Positions 35,951 through 46,104 of a DNA stretch of 64,000 nucleotides are shown here, piece by piece (positions within the stretch are counted from its first letter, which is position 1; the number at the start of each line of letters is the position of its first letter). The translations under genes and the position numbers were made by a program. The notes under the pieces are model-generated. The model searched no databases. It was given only the letters and a program-made list of their open reading frames with translations, and was not told where the DNA came from. The stretch comes from JAAYDI01 sp052034005 (GTDB taxonomy: Bacteria; Planctomycetota; Planctomycetia; Pirellulales; Pirellulaceae): assembly GCA_052034005.1 (NCBI GenBank), contig JBPOJB010000029.1, positions 135,827 through 199,826 on the forward strand. Direction: 5' to 3'.

Positions 35951-37459
35951 ATGACACACTATCCCGATTTCGCCACGTTCCAGACGCTGAGCGAACGGTT
36001 CGATTTGATCCCGGTCTACCGACAGCTCTATAGCGATACCCTGACGCCGGTCACCGCGTTCCGCCGCTTGGACGACGGCGGCAGTGCGTGCCTGTTCGAG
36101 AGCGTGGTGGGCGGTGAAAAAGTCGGGCGTTACAGCTTCCTGGCGGTCGGCCCATACCTGGAACTGCTGGCCAGCGGCCAGCAGGTGACGGAGATCCGCA
36201 GCGGCACGACCTGGGTGTGTTCGGCAGTCGATCCGCTCGAACTGCTCCGCAGCCGATTGCGCGAGGTCCGGGCTGCGCACCTGAAAGAACTGCCCCCGTT
36301 TGCCGGCGGGGCGGTCGGCTATGCGGGCTACGACGTCGTGCGGTACGTCGAGCATCTGCCCAACCCCCCGGAAGACGACCGCCACCTGCCGGATATGGCG
36401 TTTGGGCTTTACGACCGGATGGTGGTCTTCGACCATGTGAACAAGACGCTGTTCGTGATCGCCACCGCCCAGGTCCAGCGCCACCACGGCGCCGCCGCCG
36501 CGGCGTATGCGGAAGCCCAGCAGTGTGTGGACGCCATGGTGGCGCGGTTGACCACTGCCGGGGCCGAACTGGAGTGCCGCGATCTGGTCGCGCTGGACGA
36601 CGACGACGCGGCGGCGGCGATCCCCTACCAGGCGAACTTCGTCCAGGACGAATTCGTGGCCGCCGTGCGGAAATGCGTGGAGTACATCCGTGCCGGCGAC
36701 ATCTTCCAGGTGGTGCTCAGCCAGCGCCTCCAGCTTGCCATCCGCAGCGATCCGTTCGAAGTCTATCGGACATTGCGGATCGTCAACCCCAGCCCCTTCA
36801 TGTTCTTCCTCCGCACGCCCGGCGTGACGCTGGTGGGCAGTTCACCGGAGATCATGTGCCGCGTGGTGGACGACAAGATCACGGTCCGGCCGCTGGCCGG
36901 CACCCGGCGGCGGGGCGCGACCGAGGAGGAGGACCGGCGGTTGGCGGATGAGCTGCTGGCCGACCCGAAAGAGCGTGCCGAGCATGTGATGCTGGTCGAC
37001 CTGGGCCGCAATGATGTCGGGCGTGTGGCGCGGTACGGCAGCGTCGAGTTGTCGGACGCCATGGTCATCGAGCGGTACAGTCACGTCATGCACATCACCT
37101 CGAACGTGACGGGCCGGTTGCGCGAGGGGAAAGACGCGTTCGACGCGCTGCGCTCCTGCCTGCCGGCCGGCACCGTGTCGGGCGCTCCCAAGGTGCGCGC
37201 GATGGAGATCATCGACGAACTGGAGCCGCACCGGCGCGGCCCCTACGCCGGCGCGGTCGGTTACATCGACTATCGAGGCAACATGGACACCTGCATCGCG
37301 TTGCGGACGATCGTAATCCAGGGCCGGCACGCGTATATCCAGGCCGGCGCGGGCATCGTCGCGGACAGCGTGCCGGAACAGGAGTACCAGGAGACGCTCA
37401 ATAAGGCCCGCGGGCTCCTGAAAGCGATTGAGATCACCGAGCGGCAGCGACCGGCATGA
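35951..37459 (+). CDS. trpE: Anthranilate synthase component I
   Basis: Chorismate-using enzyme that commits carbon to tryptophan. The 502-residue product has the N-terminal feedback/substrate domain (VTAFRRLDDGGSACLFESVVGGEKVGRYSF; the LLES-type Trp-binding motif appears as LFES). The catalytic domain has YIRAGDIFQVVLSQRL, NPSPFMFFL, VGSSPEIMCRV, VRPLAGTRRRG, DLGRNDVGRVARYG and AGTVSGAPKVRAMEIIDELE. I chose ATG 35951; ATG 35924 in frame is possible. No trpG follows, so the glutaminase is elsewhere. trpB and trpA are at 46105-48210, so the pathway is split. Confidence 0.95.
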   Translation: MTHYPDFATFQTLSERFDLIPVYRQLYSDTLTPVTAFRRLDDGGSACLFESVVGGEKVGRYSFLAVGPYLELLASGQQVTEIRSGTTWVCSAVDPLELLRSRLREVRAAHLKELPPFAGGAVGYAGYDVVRYVEHLPNPPEDDRHLPDMAFGLYDRMVVFDHVNKTLFVIATAQVQRHHGAAAAAYAEAQQCVDAMVARLTTAGAELECRDLVALDDDDAAAAIPYQANFVQDEFVAAVRKCVEYIRAGDIFQVVLSQRLQLAIRSDPFEVYRTLRIVNPSPFMFFLRTPGVTLVGSSPEIMCRVVDDKITVRPLAGTRRRGATEEEDRRLADELLADPKERAEHVMLVDLGRNDVGRVARYGSVELSDAMVIERYSHVMHITSNVTGRLREGKDAFDALRSCLPAGTVSGAPKVRAMEIIDELEPHRRGPYAGAVGYIDYRGNMDTCIALRTIVIQGRHAYIQAGAGIVADSVPEQEYQETLNKARGLLKAIEITERQRPA

Positions 37460-37602
37460 CCCGGCGCGGTCGCCCGGCGGTTCCGAGCAACGGCATGGGG
37501 CACGTTCATCGCGGCAGGCCGTATCGCGGCCGCGTCTTTACATCGGCAGGCGGATACTCATAGACTTGGTGTGTCCGCCTCTTCGACCCAGGGACTGCTC
37601 GC

Positions 37603-40122
37603 ATGCCGCCACACCGACTTCCGGACCGGAACGCTCCACCCAGCGCGGCGTGGAAGTGCAGCGCGCTGCTGGGGCTGCTGCTGGTCGCGGCCGGCCTGCC
37701 GCTGCCCGGCTGCGGCGGGTGTCGCAAGGACCGGCAGGCCGCGCCGGTGAAGGCGGCGCGGGAGAAGGGTGACCAGGACGCGAAGAAGAAGAAAGAGAAG
37801 CCGCCTTACGAAGTGGGCCGCCTGGAGGTGGTGCCGTCCGACGACGCCTCGATGCGCAATCTGGTCAAGCCGGGACACATGGTGACGGCCACGCTCCCGG
37901 CCCTTTGCAGCATTGCGGACTTCCGCGCGGATGTGGAGATGGAGGTGACCGACACGCAGGGCGAACCCGTCCCGATCGGCGGCACCAGGTATCATCTCGT
38001 CATGTCGCGCCCGGTCGTGTTGCCCAAGGGTCAACGCAAGACGCTCGAGTTCACGTTCTTCATTCCCCAGGAAACGGGCGAGAACAGCGGGCTGTTCTTG
38101 CGCCACCGGTTGCGGCACGCCCGCGGCGGCAACCTGGTGCTGAGCGAGTCGGAACCGGCCTCGCAGATGCCGAACGAGCAATACCTGTTGGTCGTGTTGT
38201 CCACCAATCCCAACGCGTATGGCTACCTCAAGCGGCTGGACTCCGTCGAGCCGGCATTCGACGAAATGGTCGAGGCGTTCGAAGGCGGGAGCGCTCTGCG
38301 GTACTACCGGATCGCGTTGCCGACAGTCAAGGACCGCGTCCCGCTCCCCGCGCATTCCTTTTCCTGGTCGTCGATCGCGTACGTGTTGTGGGATGGCGGG
38401 TTCACCGACCGCATGACGCCGGACCAACAGCGGGCCATGCTGAATTGGCTGCATTGGGGCGGTCAACTGATCGTCAGCGGGCCGGATTCTCTGGGACATT
38501 TGGCGGGGAGTTTCCTGGCACCGTACCTGCCGGCGGCCGATGACGGCGCCATCCCGCTGACCGGCCCGGCCCTCCAGCCGCTCAATGACTACTGGTCGCT
38601 CACGGAAGCCAAGTCGGGCAAGCGCCTGGCGCTGGATGTCGCCGCCTCGACGCCGCTCATCGGCGTTCGCTTGCGGCCGCTGGAGGGCAGCACGGTCCTG
38701 CAGGGGACGGGCGAGCTGGCCGTCGAACGGCGTGTGGGGCGTGGCCGCATCGTCGTCACGGCGTTCAGCCTCAGTGCGCCGGACGTGGTGAATTGGGGCT
38801 GCTTCGATAGTTTCTTCAACAACGGCCTGTTGCGCCGCCCGCCGCGCGTGTTCACGACCGGCCAGTTCGGGTCCGTCAAGACCAACTGGGTCTCGCTGGC
38901 GTCCCAGCAACGCAATCCGCTGATCGTCACCGCGACGCGGTATTTCACGCGTGATGCCGGCAGCTGGTCGTCGACCCCGTCGTCGGACGGGACCGACGCC
39001 GAAGTCGATTGGCACCTGGACGGCTGCGAAGCGGGCCGGCGGGGGGGCGTGGCGAGCTGGAGCGACACGAGCGGGCCGGCCGTGGAGGCGCACCGCGCGT
39101 TGCAGGACGCCGCCGGGATCTCGATCCCGCAAGCCAACTTCGTGCTGTCGGTGTTGATCGTCTACTTGATCGTCCTGGTCCCCGTCAATTGGGCGCTGTT
39201 TCGCCTGTGGGGCCGAATCGAGTGGGCGTGGGTCGCGGCGCCGGTGATTGCGATCGGGGGTGCGGTGGCCGTGATCCGGCTGGCGCAGCTCGACATCGGA
39301 TTCGTCCGGAGTCGCACCGAGATCGCCGTGCTGGAGATGCAGGGCGGACATGCCGACGCGCACGTCACACGCTACACCGCGCTGTACTCGTCGTTGTCCA
39401 CGTCGTATCGACTCGAGTTCGAAGGCCCGTCGGCCATAGCCCGGCCGTTCCCGCCCACGCCTTCTCCGAGCCGTTTGTGGCCGCTGACGTTCCGCCGGGA
39501 AGAAGGTGTGAAGCTGAGCGGCTTCCAGGTGGACTCAAACACGACCAGTTTCATCCACGGCGAGCAGATGTGCGAGCTGGGCGGCGCGATCCGGCTGGTG
39601 GGCGAATCGGCGGAGCAGTGGTCCGTGGAGAATGGCACCGGCCTGAACCTGCAGTCGGTGCAGTTGCTCTACCGGGCGCCTTCCGGCATCCAAGTATGCC
39701 ACCTGCACACGCTCCCGGCCGGTGCGGCATCGCGCCTGGAATTCGTCCCGGACACGGACGGTACGTTCCGCGGCGGAGCAGGGCAGGGGGGGGAAGGCGT
39801 CGACTCCCCGGCCGGCGGCGGCGAGGTGGATCTGCGTGGCATCGCCGACCTGGCGGCACGCGCGATACGGCTGCGGCCGGGTGACGTGCGGCTGATTGCC
39901 CGGACCGACGACCTGCTCCCCGGGCTGACCATCAAGCCGGCGGCCTCCCAAGTCCGCATCCGCACTCTGGTCCTGGTCCATTTGCGATACGGCCCGCTGC
40001 CGTCGCCGCGCCCCGATGTCAACCTGCGAGTGGATGTCCAGCGGGCCCGATCCGGCTCCGGCGAGACGGATGAGTTGCCGGAGTCCCTCGAGGAGATCCC
40101 GGGCAGCCGGGAGCCACAATGA
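37603..40122 (+). CDS. Large envelope lipoprotein/membrane protein linked to an ABC ATPase
   Basis: 839-residue protein of unknown function. The signal region ends in a lipobox LPGC (Cys37), followed by a Lys-rich linker. A folded domain (about 70-420) includes FSWSSIAYVLWDGGF and LHWGGQLIVSGPDSLGHL, which recalls the inactive glutamine-amidotransferase-like domain of some planctomycete ABC-linked proteins. Two close hydrophobic helices lie at about 513-533 and 545-567, then a C-terminal beta-rich region. The stop overlaps the next ATG (ATGA), so it is coupled to the ABC ATPase. It may be the exported or membrane partner of that ATPase. Confidence 0.78.
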   Translation: MPPHRLPDRNAPPSAAWKCSALLGLLLVAAGLPLPGCGGCRKDRQAAPVKAAREKGDQDAKKKKEKPPYEVGRLEVVPSDDASMRNLVKPGHMVTATLPALCSIADFRADVEMEVTDTQGEPVPIGGTRYHLVMSRPVVLPKGQRKTLEFTFFIPQETGENSGLFLRHRLRHARGGNLVLSESEPASQMPNEQYLLVVLSTNPNAYGYLKRLDSVEPAFDEMVEAFEGGSALRYYRIALPTVKDRVPLPAHSFSWSSIAYVLWDGGFTDRMTPDQQRAMLNWLHWGGQLIVSGPDSLGHLAGSFLAPYLPAADDGAIPLTGPALQPLNDYWSLTEAKSGKRLALDVAASTPLIGVRLRPLEGSTVLQGTGELAVERRVGRGRIVVTAFSLSAPDVVNWGCFDSFFNNGLLRRPPRVFTTGQFGSVKTNWVSLASQQRNPLIVTATRYFTRDAGSWSSTPSSDGTDAEVDWHLDGCEAGRRGGVASWSDTSGPAVEAHRALQDAAGISIPQANFVLSVLIVYLIVLVPVNWALFRLWGRIEWAWVAAPVIAIGGAVAVIRLAQLDIGFVRSRTEIAVLEMQGGHADAHVTRYTALYSSLSTSYRLEFEGPSAIARPFPPTPSPSRLWPLTFRREEGVKLSGFQVDSNTTSFIHGEQMCELGGAIRLVGESAEQWSVENGTGLNLQSVQLLYRAPSGIQVCHLHTLPAGAASRLEFVPDTDGTFRGGAGQGGEGVDSPAGGGEVDLRGIADLAARAIRLRPGDVRLIARTDDLLPGLTIKPAASQVRIRTLVLVHLRYGPLPSPRPDVNLRVDVQRARSGSGETDELPESLEEIPGSREPQ

Positions 40123-41045
40123 TCGAACTGATCGAATTCAGCAAGAACTACGGTGATTTCACGGCCGTCGATCGACTGACGCTCAAGATCGAAGCGGGCG
40201 AGATGTTCGGGTTCATCGGTCCCAACGGGGCGGGCAAGAGCACGACGATCCGCTTCCTGGCCACGCTGCTGCGCGCCTCGCGCGGCGAAGGGATCGTCAA
40301 CGGGCACAGCGTCACCGAGGATCCGCTGGGCGTGCGGCAGAGCATCGGGTACATGCCGGACAACTTCGGTGTGTATGACGGGATGAAGGTCTGGGAGTTT
40401 CTGGACTTCTTCGCCGTGGCCTATCGCATCCCACGCCCTGCGCGGAAGAAAGTGATCGTCGATGTGCTCGAGCTGCTGGACCTCGGGCATAAGCGCGACG
40501 ACTTCGTCAACGGGCTGTCGCGCGGCATGAAACAGCGTCTCTGCCTGGCCAAGACGCTGGTGCACGACCCGCCGGTGCTGATCCTGGACGAGCCGGCGAG
40601 CGGGCTGGACCCGCGGGCGCGGGTCGAGGTCAAAGCGCTGCTCAAGGAGCTGCGTCGGATGGGCAAGACCATCCTCATCTCCAGCCACATTCTGACCGAG
40701 CTGGCGGATTGCTGCACGTCGATCGGGATCATCGAGCGCGGCCAGCTCCTGATGCACGGGCCGATCGCCGACGTCTATCGTCGGATCCGCGGCCACCGGA
40801 TCGTGGTGGTCCACTTCGCCCATCACATGGAGGCCGGCCTGTCGATCATCCGCAGCTTCCCGCCGCTGCGCGGGATCCAGGTGGAGGATTCAAGTGCCAC
40901 GCTCGAATTGGACGCGGATGATGCCGGTGTGGCGGAACTCCTCCGGCAGCTGGTGAGCCAGGGCGTGGGGGTCTGCGGCTACAGCCCGAAAGAACCGACG
41001 CTGGAGGACGTGTTCATGATGGTCACGCAAGGACTGGTGAGCTGA
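40119..41045 (+). CDS. ABC transporter ATP-binding protein
   Basis: 308-residue ABC-2-type ATPase: Walker A GPNGAGKSTT near 35-44, signature LSRGMKQRL, Walker B VLILDEPASGLDPRA, and the switch-region His in LISSHILTEL. A C-terminal extension of about 90 residues follows. It is translationally coupled (ATGA overlap) to the preceding large envelope protein, whose two helices could serve as or recruit the membrane part. No six-helix permease gene is adjacent, which is unusual for this family. The substrate is unknown. Confidence 0.9.
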   Translation: MIELIEFSKNYGDFTAVDRLTLKIEAGEMFGFIGPNGAGKSTTIRFLATLLRASRGEGIVNGHSVTEDPLGVRQSIGYMPDNFGVYDGMKVWEFLDFFAVAYRIPRPARKKVIVDVLELLDLGHKRDDFVNGLSRGMKQRLCLAKTLVHDPPVLILDEPASGLDPRARVEVKALLKELRRMGKTILISSHILTELADCCTSIGIIERGQLLMHGPIADVYRRIRGHRIVVVHFAHHMEAGLSIIRSFPPLRGIQVEDSSATLELDADDAGVAELLRQLVSQGVGVCGYSPKEPTLEDVFMMVTQGLVS

Positions 41046-41060
41046 TCGGGGAGAATCGCT

Positions 41061-44000
41061 ATGCGCGCGTCTGGGTGGCGAGTCGGGCTGGGCCTCCTGC
41101 TGGCCTGCCTCATGGTGCACCGCAGCGGCGCCGCGGAGACGCGGCCGGAGAGCGTCTGGAAGGTCGGCGTGGCGCAGGTCAACATCACGCCTCCCCGCCC
41201 GGTCGTGCTGCTGGGCTACGGCGATCGTCGCGGGCCGTTCGAGTCGGTGGCGGCCGACATCTACGCCAAGGCGCTCGCGTTGGAAGACCAGCGCGGCCAG
41301 CGGGCCGTCCTGGTGACGGCGGACCTGGTCGGCTTTCAGGCCGTGGTGGTTACTGACGATGTGTGCCGCCGGATCATGGAGAAGACCGGGCTCGAACGGC
41401 GGCAGTTGCTGTTCAACGCTTCCCATTCGCACACCGGGCCGCTGGTGAGTCTCGACCCGCACCCGCCGGCCAATGCAGTGGCCCACGCGCCGCTGTCAGC
41501 CGACGACGTGCGCGCGACGGTCACCTATACGGAGCAGCTGAAGGACGCGCTGGTCGGCCTGGTCGAGAGCGCGCTGGCCACCATGCAGCCGGCCCAGCTG
41601 GCGTGGGGCGCCGGCCGGGTGGATTTCCCGGCCAACCGCCGGCTGCCGCAGGGCGGTCGCGTGGTCATGGCGGACAACCCGGCAGGGCCGACGGACCGGC
41701 GGGTGCCCGTATTGCGTATCCAGGCGCCCGACGGCCGGCTCCGGGCCGTCCTGTTCGGGTGCGCCTGTCACAACACCACGCTCACCGGGCGCGACAACGT
41801 GATCGCCGGCGACTACGCGGGCTTTGCTCAGGAGGCGATCGAGCGGCAGCACGAGGGGGTCACGGCGCTGTTCCTGAGCGGCTGCGGCGCCGATGCCAAC
41901 CCTTCGCCACGTGGCACGATGGCGCTGGCGCGCCAGCATGGCGAGACGTTGGCGCGCGAGGTTGGACGCGTGCTCGAGGGTGAGCTGGCACCGGTGCGCG
42001 GCGACCTGACGACCGCACTGCGATACGTCGCGTTGCCTTTGCAGCAGCTGAGCCGCGAGGAGATCGTCGCGCGGACGCGCTGCCCGTCGGCCGAGGCGAT
42101 CATGGCGCACCAGATGCTGGCTGTGTTGGACGATGGCGGGCAGCTCCCTACGAGCTACCGCGCGCCGCTGGCGGTCTGGCAGTTCGGCGCGGACTTGACG
42201 CTGGTCGGGTTGCCGGCCGAGCCGGTGGCCGACTATGTCGCGCTGCTTTCCGACACGCTCGGTCCGGACCGACTCTGGATCGCCGGCTTCAACAACGACT
42301 GCTTCGGTTACCTGCCGACGGCGCGGATCGTCCACGAGGGCGGTCACGAGGCGATCGGGGTCACGCTGTGGATCTGGTCGCAGTCAGTGCGGCAGCAGGT
42401 CGGGTTCTTCGCTCCGGAAGTGGAGGAGATCGTCTTGCGTGAGACGCGGCGGCTGGCGCGTGAAGCCGGCCGCGCCGTGCCCGACACGCTGCTCCCGGCC
42501 ACGGGCGTTCCCGACTGGGTGGTCTTTCCACGGCGGCAGTGGGCACGCTGCACTCCCGCCGAGGCGGGTTTCGATCCGGAGAAGCTCGGCGCAGTGCTGG
42601 CTGCCGCGGATGTGCATGGCGGCACCTGGGGTGGAGTCCCGGTCGGTCCGGACGATTGGGGCGCGGTCCTGACGCGCGGAGGGTACCTGGTCCAGACCTG
42701 GGGCGACCCGTCGTTCAAGCAGCAGTCCGCGTCACTCGGGAAGTGCCTGACCCGCGCGTTGTTCGGCATCACCGTGGAGGCCGGGCTGATCGATCCTGAC
42801 GCGCCGATCCACGCATCATGGACGGGGCATGGCGAGCTGTCGCATCCCCACAAGTACTTGGACGCGGGCCTGCATGCCACGCTGACCTGGCGGCAGTTGC
42901 TCGAGCATCAGGGCGGCTTTGTGCTCGAGAGCGGCTTCCACTGGCGCCGCCGGTCGGTTTTTCATGCCACCATGCCCGATGGCACGAAGTGGACGGGCGA
43001 CCCGCTGGCCGACAACTACGCGCATCTTGCGCCCGGTACGACCACGCTGTACTCCAGCGGCGGTTACGTCCGGCTGGGCCAGGCGCTGACCGCCGTCTGG
43101 AATCGCGACCTGAAAGAGGTTCTGCAGGAACGACTGTTCGATCACTTGGAGATCCCCGCCGAGCGCTGGGACTGGTTGACAACCGAAGAGGTCCACCGGC
43201 GCGAGGACTTCTATCCGGAGTATCCGGGCTATGGCCAGTACGTCGATCCGCCGTACGCGATCCGGGGCCATGTCGTGCGCGGCGGCCCGGGTTGGATCGT
43301 GATGAGTGCCGAGGACTTGGCGCGGTTTGGGTTGCTGGTCGCCACGGGTGGCGTCTGGAACGGCCGGCGGATTGTCGGCAGCCAGTGGCTGCGCGGGCAT
43401 GCCGGACTGGATGTCCATGTCGTGGCGGGGGATCGGGAATCTCTGGTCAGTATCGCCAAAATCAACACCTGCGGTTTCCCGTTCGGCCAGCAGGTCGGCA
43501 CCCAGGGCACTTTCCGGTTCCCCAGCGAGTTGCTGGCCGGCCCGCCCGGCATGGAGCGGGGCGTCGCACCTGCGCAGGATGGTGCGTCCATGTCGGCACA
43601 GGCTGCGCCGTCCGGGGGCGTGCCCTACCCTGTCCGGCTCGAGAAGAACGTGCGGATTCCCATGCGCGACGGCGTGACCCTGGCGGCCGACATCTGTCGA
43701 CCGGATGTCGAGGGTCGCTTTCCCGCGCTGCTCCAGATGAGCTACTACATCACGGAACCGGGCCTGGCCGAATCGCTTGCGCCGCGCGGCTATGTCTGTG
43801 TGCTGGCCAACAGCCGCGGACGAGGCGGCTCCGAAGGTGATTGGGATCCCTACGTGAATGAGCCGCGCGACGTGTTCGACGCGCAGCAATGGGCGGCCGA
43901 GCAGCCATGGTGCGATGGGCGAGTGGGCATGTTCGGCCAGTCGTACAACGCCTTCACGCAAACCATGAGCGCGCCGCTGGCCAACCCGCACTTCCTGTGC

Positions 44001-45659
44001 ATGGTCCCCGTCGAGGGTCAGCAGAGCTTCTTCGGCCACCAGTACAACGACGGCGTCCTCCAACTGAACGTCGTATTCACCCACGGCCTGTTCGCCACGG
44101 GCGCAACGGGTCTGCAGGGGCATATCCCGATCGACGACCCGCATTTCCTGCAGTTGCCGCTCATGTCGGCGGCGGACCGGGTGGAGCACCCGCAGGCCCA
44201 GCGGATCAAGACGTGGCTGGCGCACGCGCGATACGACGACCACTGGAAATCCTTCAGCGTGAAAGACAAGTATCCCCAGATCCGCACGCCGGCATACTTC
44301 GTGACCGGCTGGTACGACAACCTCGTGCACGAGAACTTCCGCAACTTCCAGGGCTTTCGCCAGGCGGGAGGCACGCCTGACGTGCGGGCCCACACGTTGC
44401 TGCGCGTCGGACCTGGCGTGCACGGAGCCAATCCCCTGCCTCTGGGCGAGTACATCCGGTGGTACGATTACTGGTTGAAAGGCCGGCCGACCGGGATTGA
44501 CCAGGAGGCGCCGCTGCAGATCTTCGTCATGGGCGCCGACCGCTGGCGCGAGGAGTACGAATGGCCGTTGGCCCGCACGCGGTTCACGAAGTACTATCTG
44601 CACAGCGATGGCCGCGCGAACTCGGCCACGGGCGACGGGCGGCTGGCTCTCGATGCGCCGGGGGCCGACATGCCGCCGGATCAGTTCGTCTACGATCCTG
44701 CCCACCCGGTGTACACGCGGGGCGGGCAGATTTCCACGAACCCGGAGGTGTGGGGCCCGCAGGATCGGCAAGCGGTTGCCGCACGTGACGACGTGCTGGT
44801 CTACACGTCGGCGCCGTTGGACGAGGACCTGGAACTGACCGGGCCGATCGACTTGATACTCTACGCGGCGTCTTCGGCGCCGGATACCGATTGGGCGGCG
44901 ACGCTCACCGACGTGTATCCGGACGGTCGCGCGATCCACATCTGCGAGGGGATCCGGGGCGCGACGTTCCGTGAGTCGCTCGAGCACCCGACACCCATCG
45001 AGTCCGGCCGGACCTACGAGTACAGGATCAGCCTTTGGGAGACCAGCCAGGTGTTTGCCCGAGGCCATCGCCTGCGGTTGGAAGTGACCAGCAGCAACTT
45101 CCCGCGCTACGCACGGAATCAGAACACCGGTTTGCCGCTCGGGACCAGCGCCGAGATGCGCACGGCGGAGCAGACGGTGCGCCATGACGCAGCGCATCCG
45201 TCGCACCTCATCCTGCCGGTCATCCCCGCCGCGGCGCTCGACACGACACCGGCGCGCCCCGACGGGTCCTGGCGGCTGACCGCTACGACGGCCCAGATCA
45301 GCGGCCCAACGCTCAAGCGGGCGGCCGATGCCGGGATCCTCGGCTGGTGGGCCAGCGCGGAGGACGAAGCGCGGTGGCACATCGACGTGCCGTGCCCTGG
45401 ACGCTACGAGGTGGTGCTGAATTTCGCCTGTGATGCCGCATCAGCAGGCAACAGGTTCGAGCTGGTTGTCGGGTCCAGCCGGCTCCAGGGGCAGGTGCCG
45501 GCCACCGGGACCTGGTACGACCAGCGCGAGCAGGCGTTTGGCGCGATCTGGCTCGAAGAAGGCCGCCAAACCGTGCTGCTCCATGCCGCCGGTCCCATCC
45601 AGGGGGCGCTGTTCGACCTGCGCGCAGTGAGTCTTAGTCGTGGACTTCGATCACGTTGA
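41061..45659 (+). CDS. Secreted multi-hydrolase: ceramidase-like + beta-lactamase-like + CocE/NonD-like + C-terminal jelly-roll
   Basis: Single 1532-residue frame with a signal peptide (cleavage near SGAAE). About 30-485 resembles the neutral/alkaline ceramidase N-terminal domain (VNITPPRP, FNASHSHTGP, GCACHNTTLTG, SGCGADANPSPRG). About 490-840 is a serine beta-lactamase/esterase domain with S558-L-G-K561 and Y664-S-S. About 855-1410 is an X-Pro dipeptidyl-peptidase/CocE hydrolase with likely triad S961 (GQSYNAF), D1086 (TGWYD) and H1121 (VHG) plus its beta-sandwich (VFARGHRLRLEVTSSNFPRY). About 1420-1532 is a jelly-roll-like, carbohydrate-binding-type tail. GGGGAG precedes the ATG, 15 bp after the ABC ATPase gene. 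Likely breaks down lipids, esters or peptides outside the cytoplasm; substrates unknown. Confidence 0.88.
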   Translation: MRASGWRVGLGLLLACLMVHRSGAAETRPESVWKVGVAQVNITPPRPVVLLGYGDRRGPFESVAADIYAKALALEDQRGQRAVLVTADLVGFQAVVVTDDVCRRIMEKTGLERRQLLFNASHSHTGPLVSLDPHPPANAVAHAPLSADDVRATVTYTEQLKDALVGLVESALATMQPAQLAWGAGRVDFPANRRLPQGGRVVMADNPAGPTDRRVPVLRIQAPDGRLRAVLFGCACHNTTLTGRDNVIAGDYAGFAQEAIERQHEGVTALFLSGCGADANPSPRGTMALARQHGETLAREVGRVLEGELAPVRGDLTTALRYVALPLQQLSREEIVARTRCPSAEAIMAHQMLAVLDDGGQLPTSYRAPLAVWQFGADLTLVGLPAEPVADYVALLSDTLGPDRLWIAGFNNDCFGYLPTARIVHEGGHEAIGVTLWIWSQSVRQQVGFFAPEVEEIVLRETRRLAREAGRAVPDTLLPATGVPDWVVFPRRQWARCTPAEAGFDPEKLGAVLAAADVHGGTWGGVPVGPDDWGAVLTRGGYLVQTWGDPSFKQQSASLGKCLTRALFGITVEAGLIDPDAPIHASWTGHGELSHPHKYLDAGLHATLTWRQLLEHQGGFVLESGFHWRRRSVFHATMPDGTKWTGDPLADNYAHLAPGTTTLYSSGGYVRLGQALTAVWNRDLKEVLQERLFDHLEIPAERWDWLTTEEVHRREDFYPEYPGYGQYVDPPYAIRGHVVRGGPGWIVMSAEDLARFGLLVATGGVWNGRRIVGSQWLRGHAGLDVHVVAGDRESLVSIAKINTCGFPFGQQVGTQGTFRFPSELLAGPPGMERGVAPAQDGASMSAQAAPSGGVPYPVRLEKNVRIPMRDGVTLAADICRPDVEGRFPALLQMSYYITEPGLAESLAPRGYVCVLANSRGRGGSEGDWDPYVNEPRDVFDAQQWAAEQPWCDGRVGMFGQSYNAFTQTMSAPLANPHFLCMVPVEGQQSFFGHQYNDGVLQLNVVFTHGLFATGATGLQGHIPIDDPHFLQLPLMSAADRVEHPQAQRIKTWLAHARYDDHWKSFSVKDKYPQIRTPAYFVTGWYDNLVHENFRNFQGFRQAGGTPDVRAHTLLRVGPGVHGANPLPLGEYIRWYDYWLKGRPTGIDQEAPLQIFVMGADRWREEYEWPLARTRFTKYYLHSDGRANSATGDGRLALDAPGADMPPDQFVYDPAHPVYTRGGQISTNPEVWGPQDRQAVAARDDVLVYTSAPLDEDLELTGPIDLILYAASSAPDTDWAATLTDVYPDGRAIHICEGIRGATFRESLEHPTPIESGRTYEYRISLWETSQVFARGHRLRLEVTSSNFPRYARNQNTGLPLGTSAEMRTAEQTVRHDAAHPSHLILPVIPAAALDTTPARPDGSWRLTATTAQISGPTLKRAADAGILGWWASAEDEARWHIDVPCPGRYEVVLNFACDAASAGNRFELVVGSSRLQGQVPATGTWYDQREQAFGAIWLEEGRQTVLLHAAGPIQGALFDLRAVSLSRGLRSR

Positions 45660-45879
45660 CGACCTTGTACACGCCCGCCACGTCGCGGACGACCTCCTGT
45701 GCGAGCTGCTTGTGGAAGAATCGGGAGACATGCCCACGCAGCACCAGGATGCCCTCGTGAAAGTCGCAGTTCACCTGCTGGACCGGGCGATGCGAGCACC
45801 CGAGCAGGCGTCGCTTGGCGTCCCGCTCGACCGCGGCCGACGACAGGCCCGCTTCGTTCGGTCGCGAGGTCACCACCAT
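45634..45879 (-). CDS. Small BON-domain protein
   Basis: 81-residue protein. The C-terminal two-thirds match a BON domain (VNCDFHEGILVLRGHVSRFF, then VRDVAGVYKVVNVIEV), a fold thought to bind phospholipid or stabilise osmotic responses. No signal peptide is visible, so it would be cytoplasmic unless the start is wrong. A strong GGAGGT sits about 7 nt before the ATG at 45879. The tail overlaps the end of the large multi-hydrolase gene by 26 bp, convergently. The 225-bp gap to trpA shows nothing further. Confidence 0.82.
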   Translation of the reverse strand: MVVTSRPNEAGLSSAAVERDAKRRLLGCSHRPVQQVNCDFHEGILVLRGHVSRFFHKQLAQEVVRDVAGVYKVVNVIEVHD

Positions 45880-46104
45880 TCTGTTACCTCCATGCAGGCC
45901 TGCAATCGGTCAATACGCGCGCGTTCACACACCGGGCCAAGGCACTCGACGCGCCGCAAGATGGCCGCCCAAGGCGCCGCGCGGCACGATGCGACGACCG
46001 CGGTTCGCGTCATCGTCTGCGCTCGCGTCGCAAGAACCTGCCCACTGGCATGTAGTATACGAGTCTGGCGCGAACCGAACACCCTACTTCCTTGCTATGA
46101 GTGC

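Noticed and set aside
42816..45380. An ~850-codon open frame antisense to the multi-hydrolase gene
   Set aside because: No recognisable domain, while the plus strand has three catalytic motifs in order.
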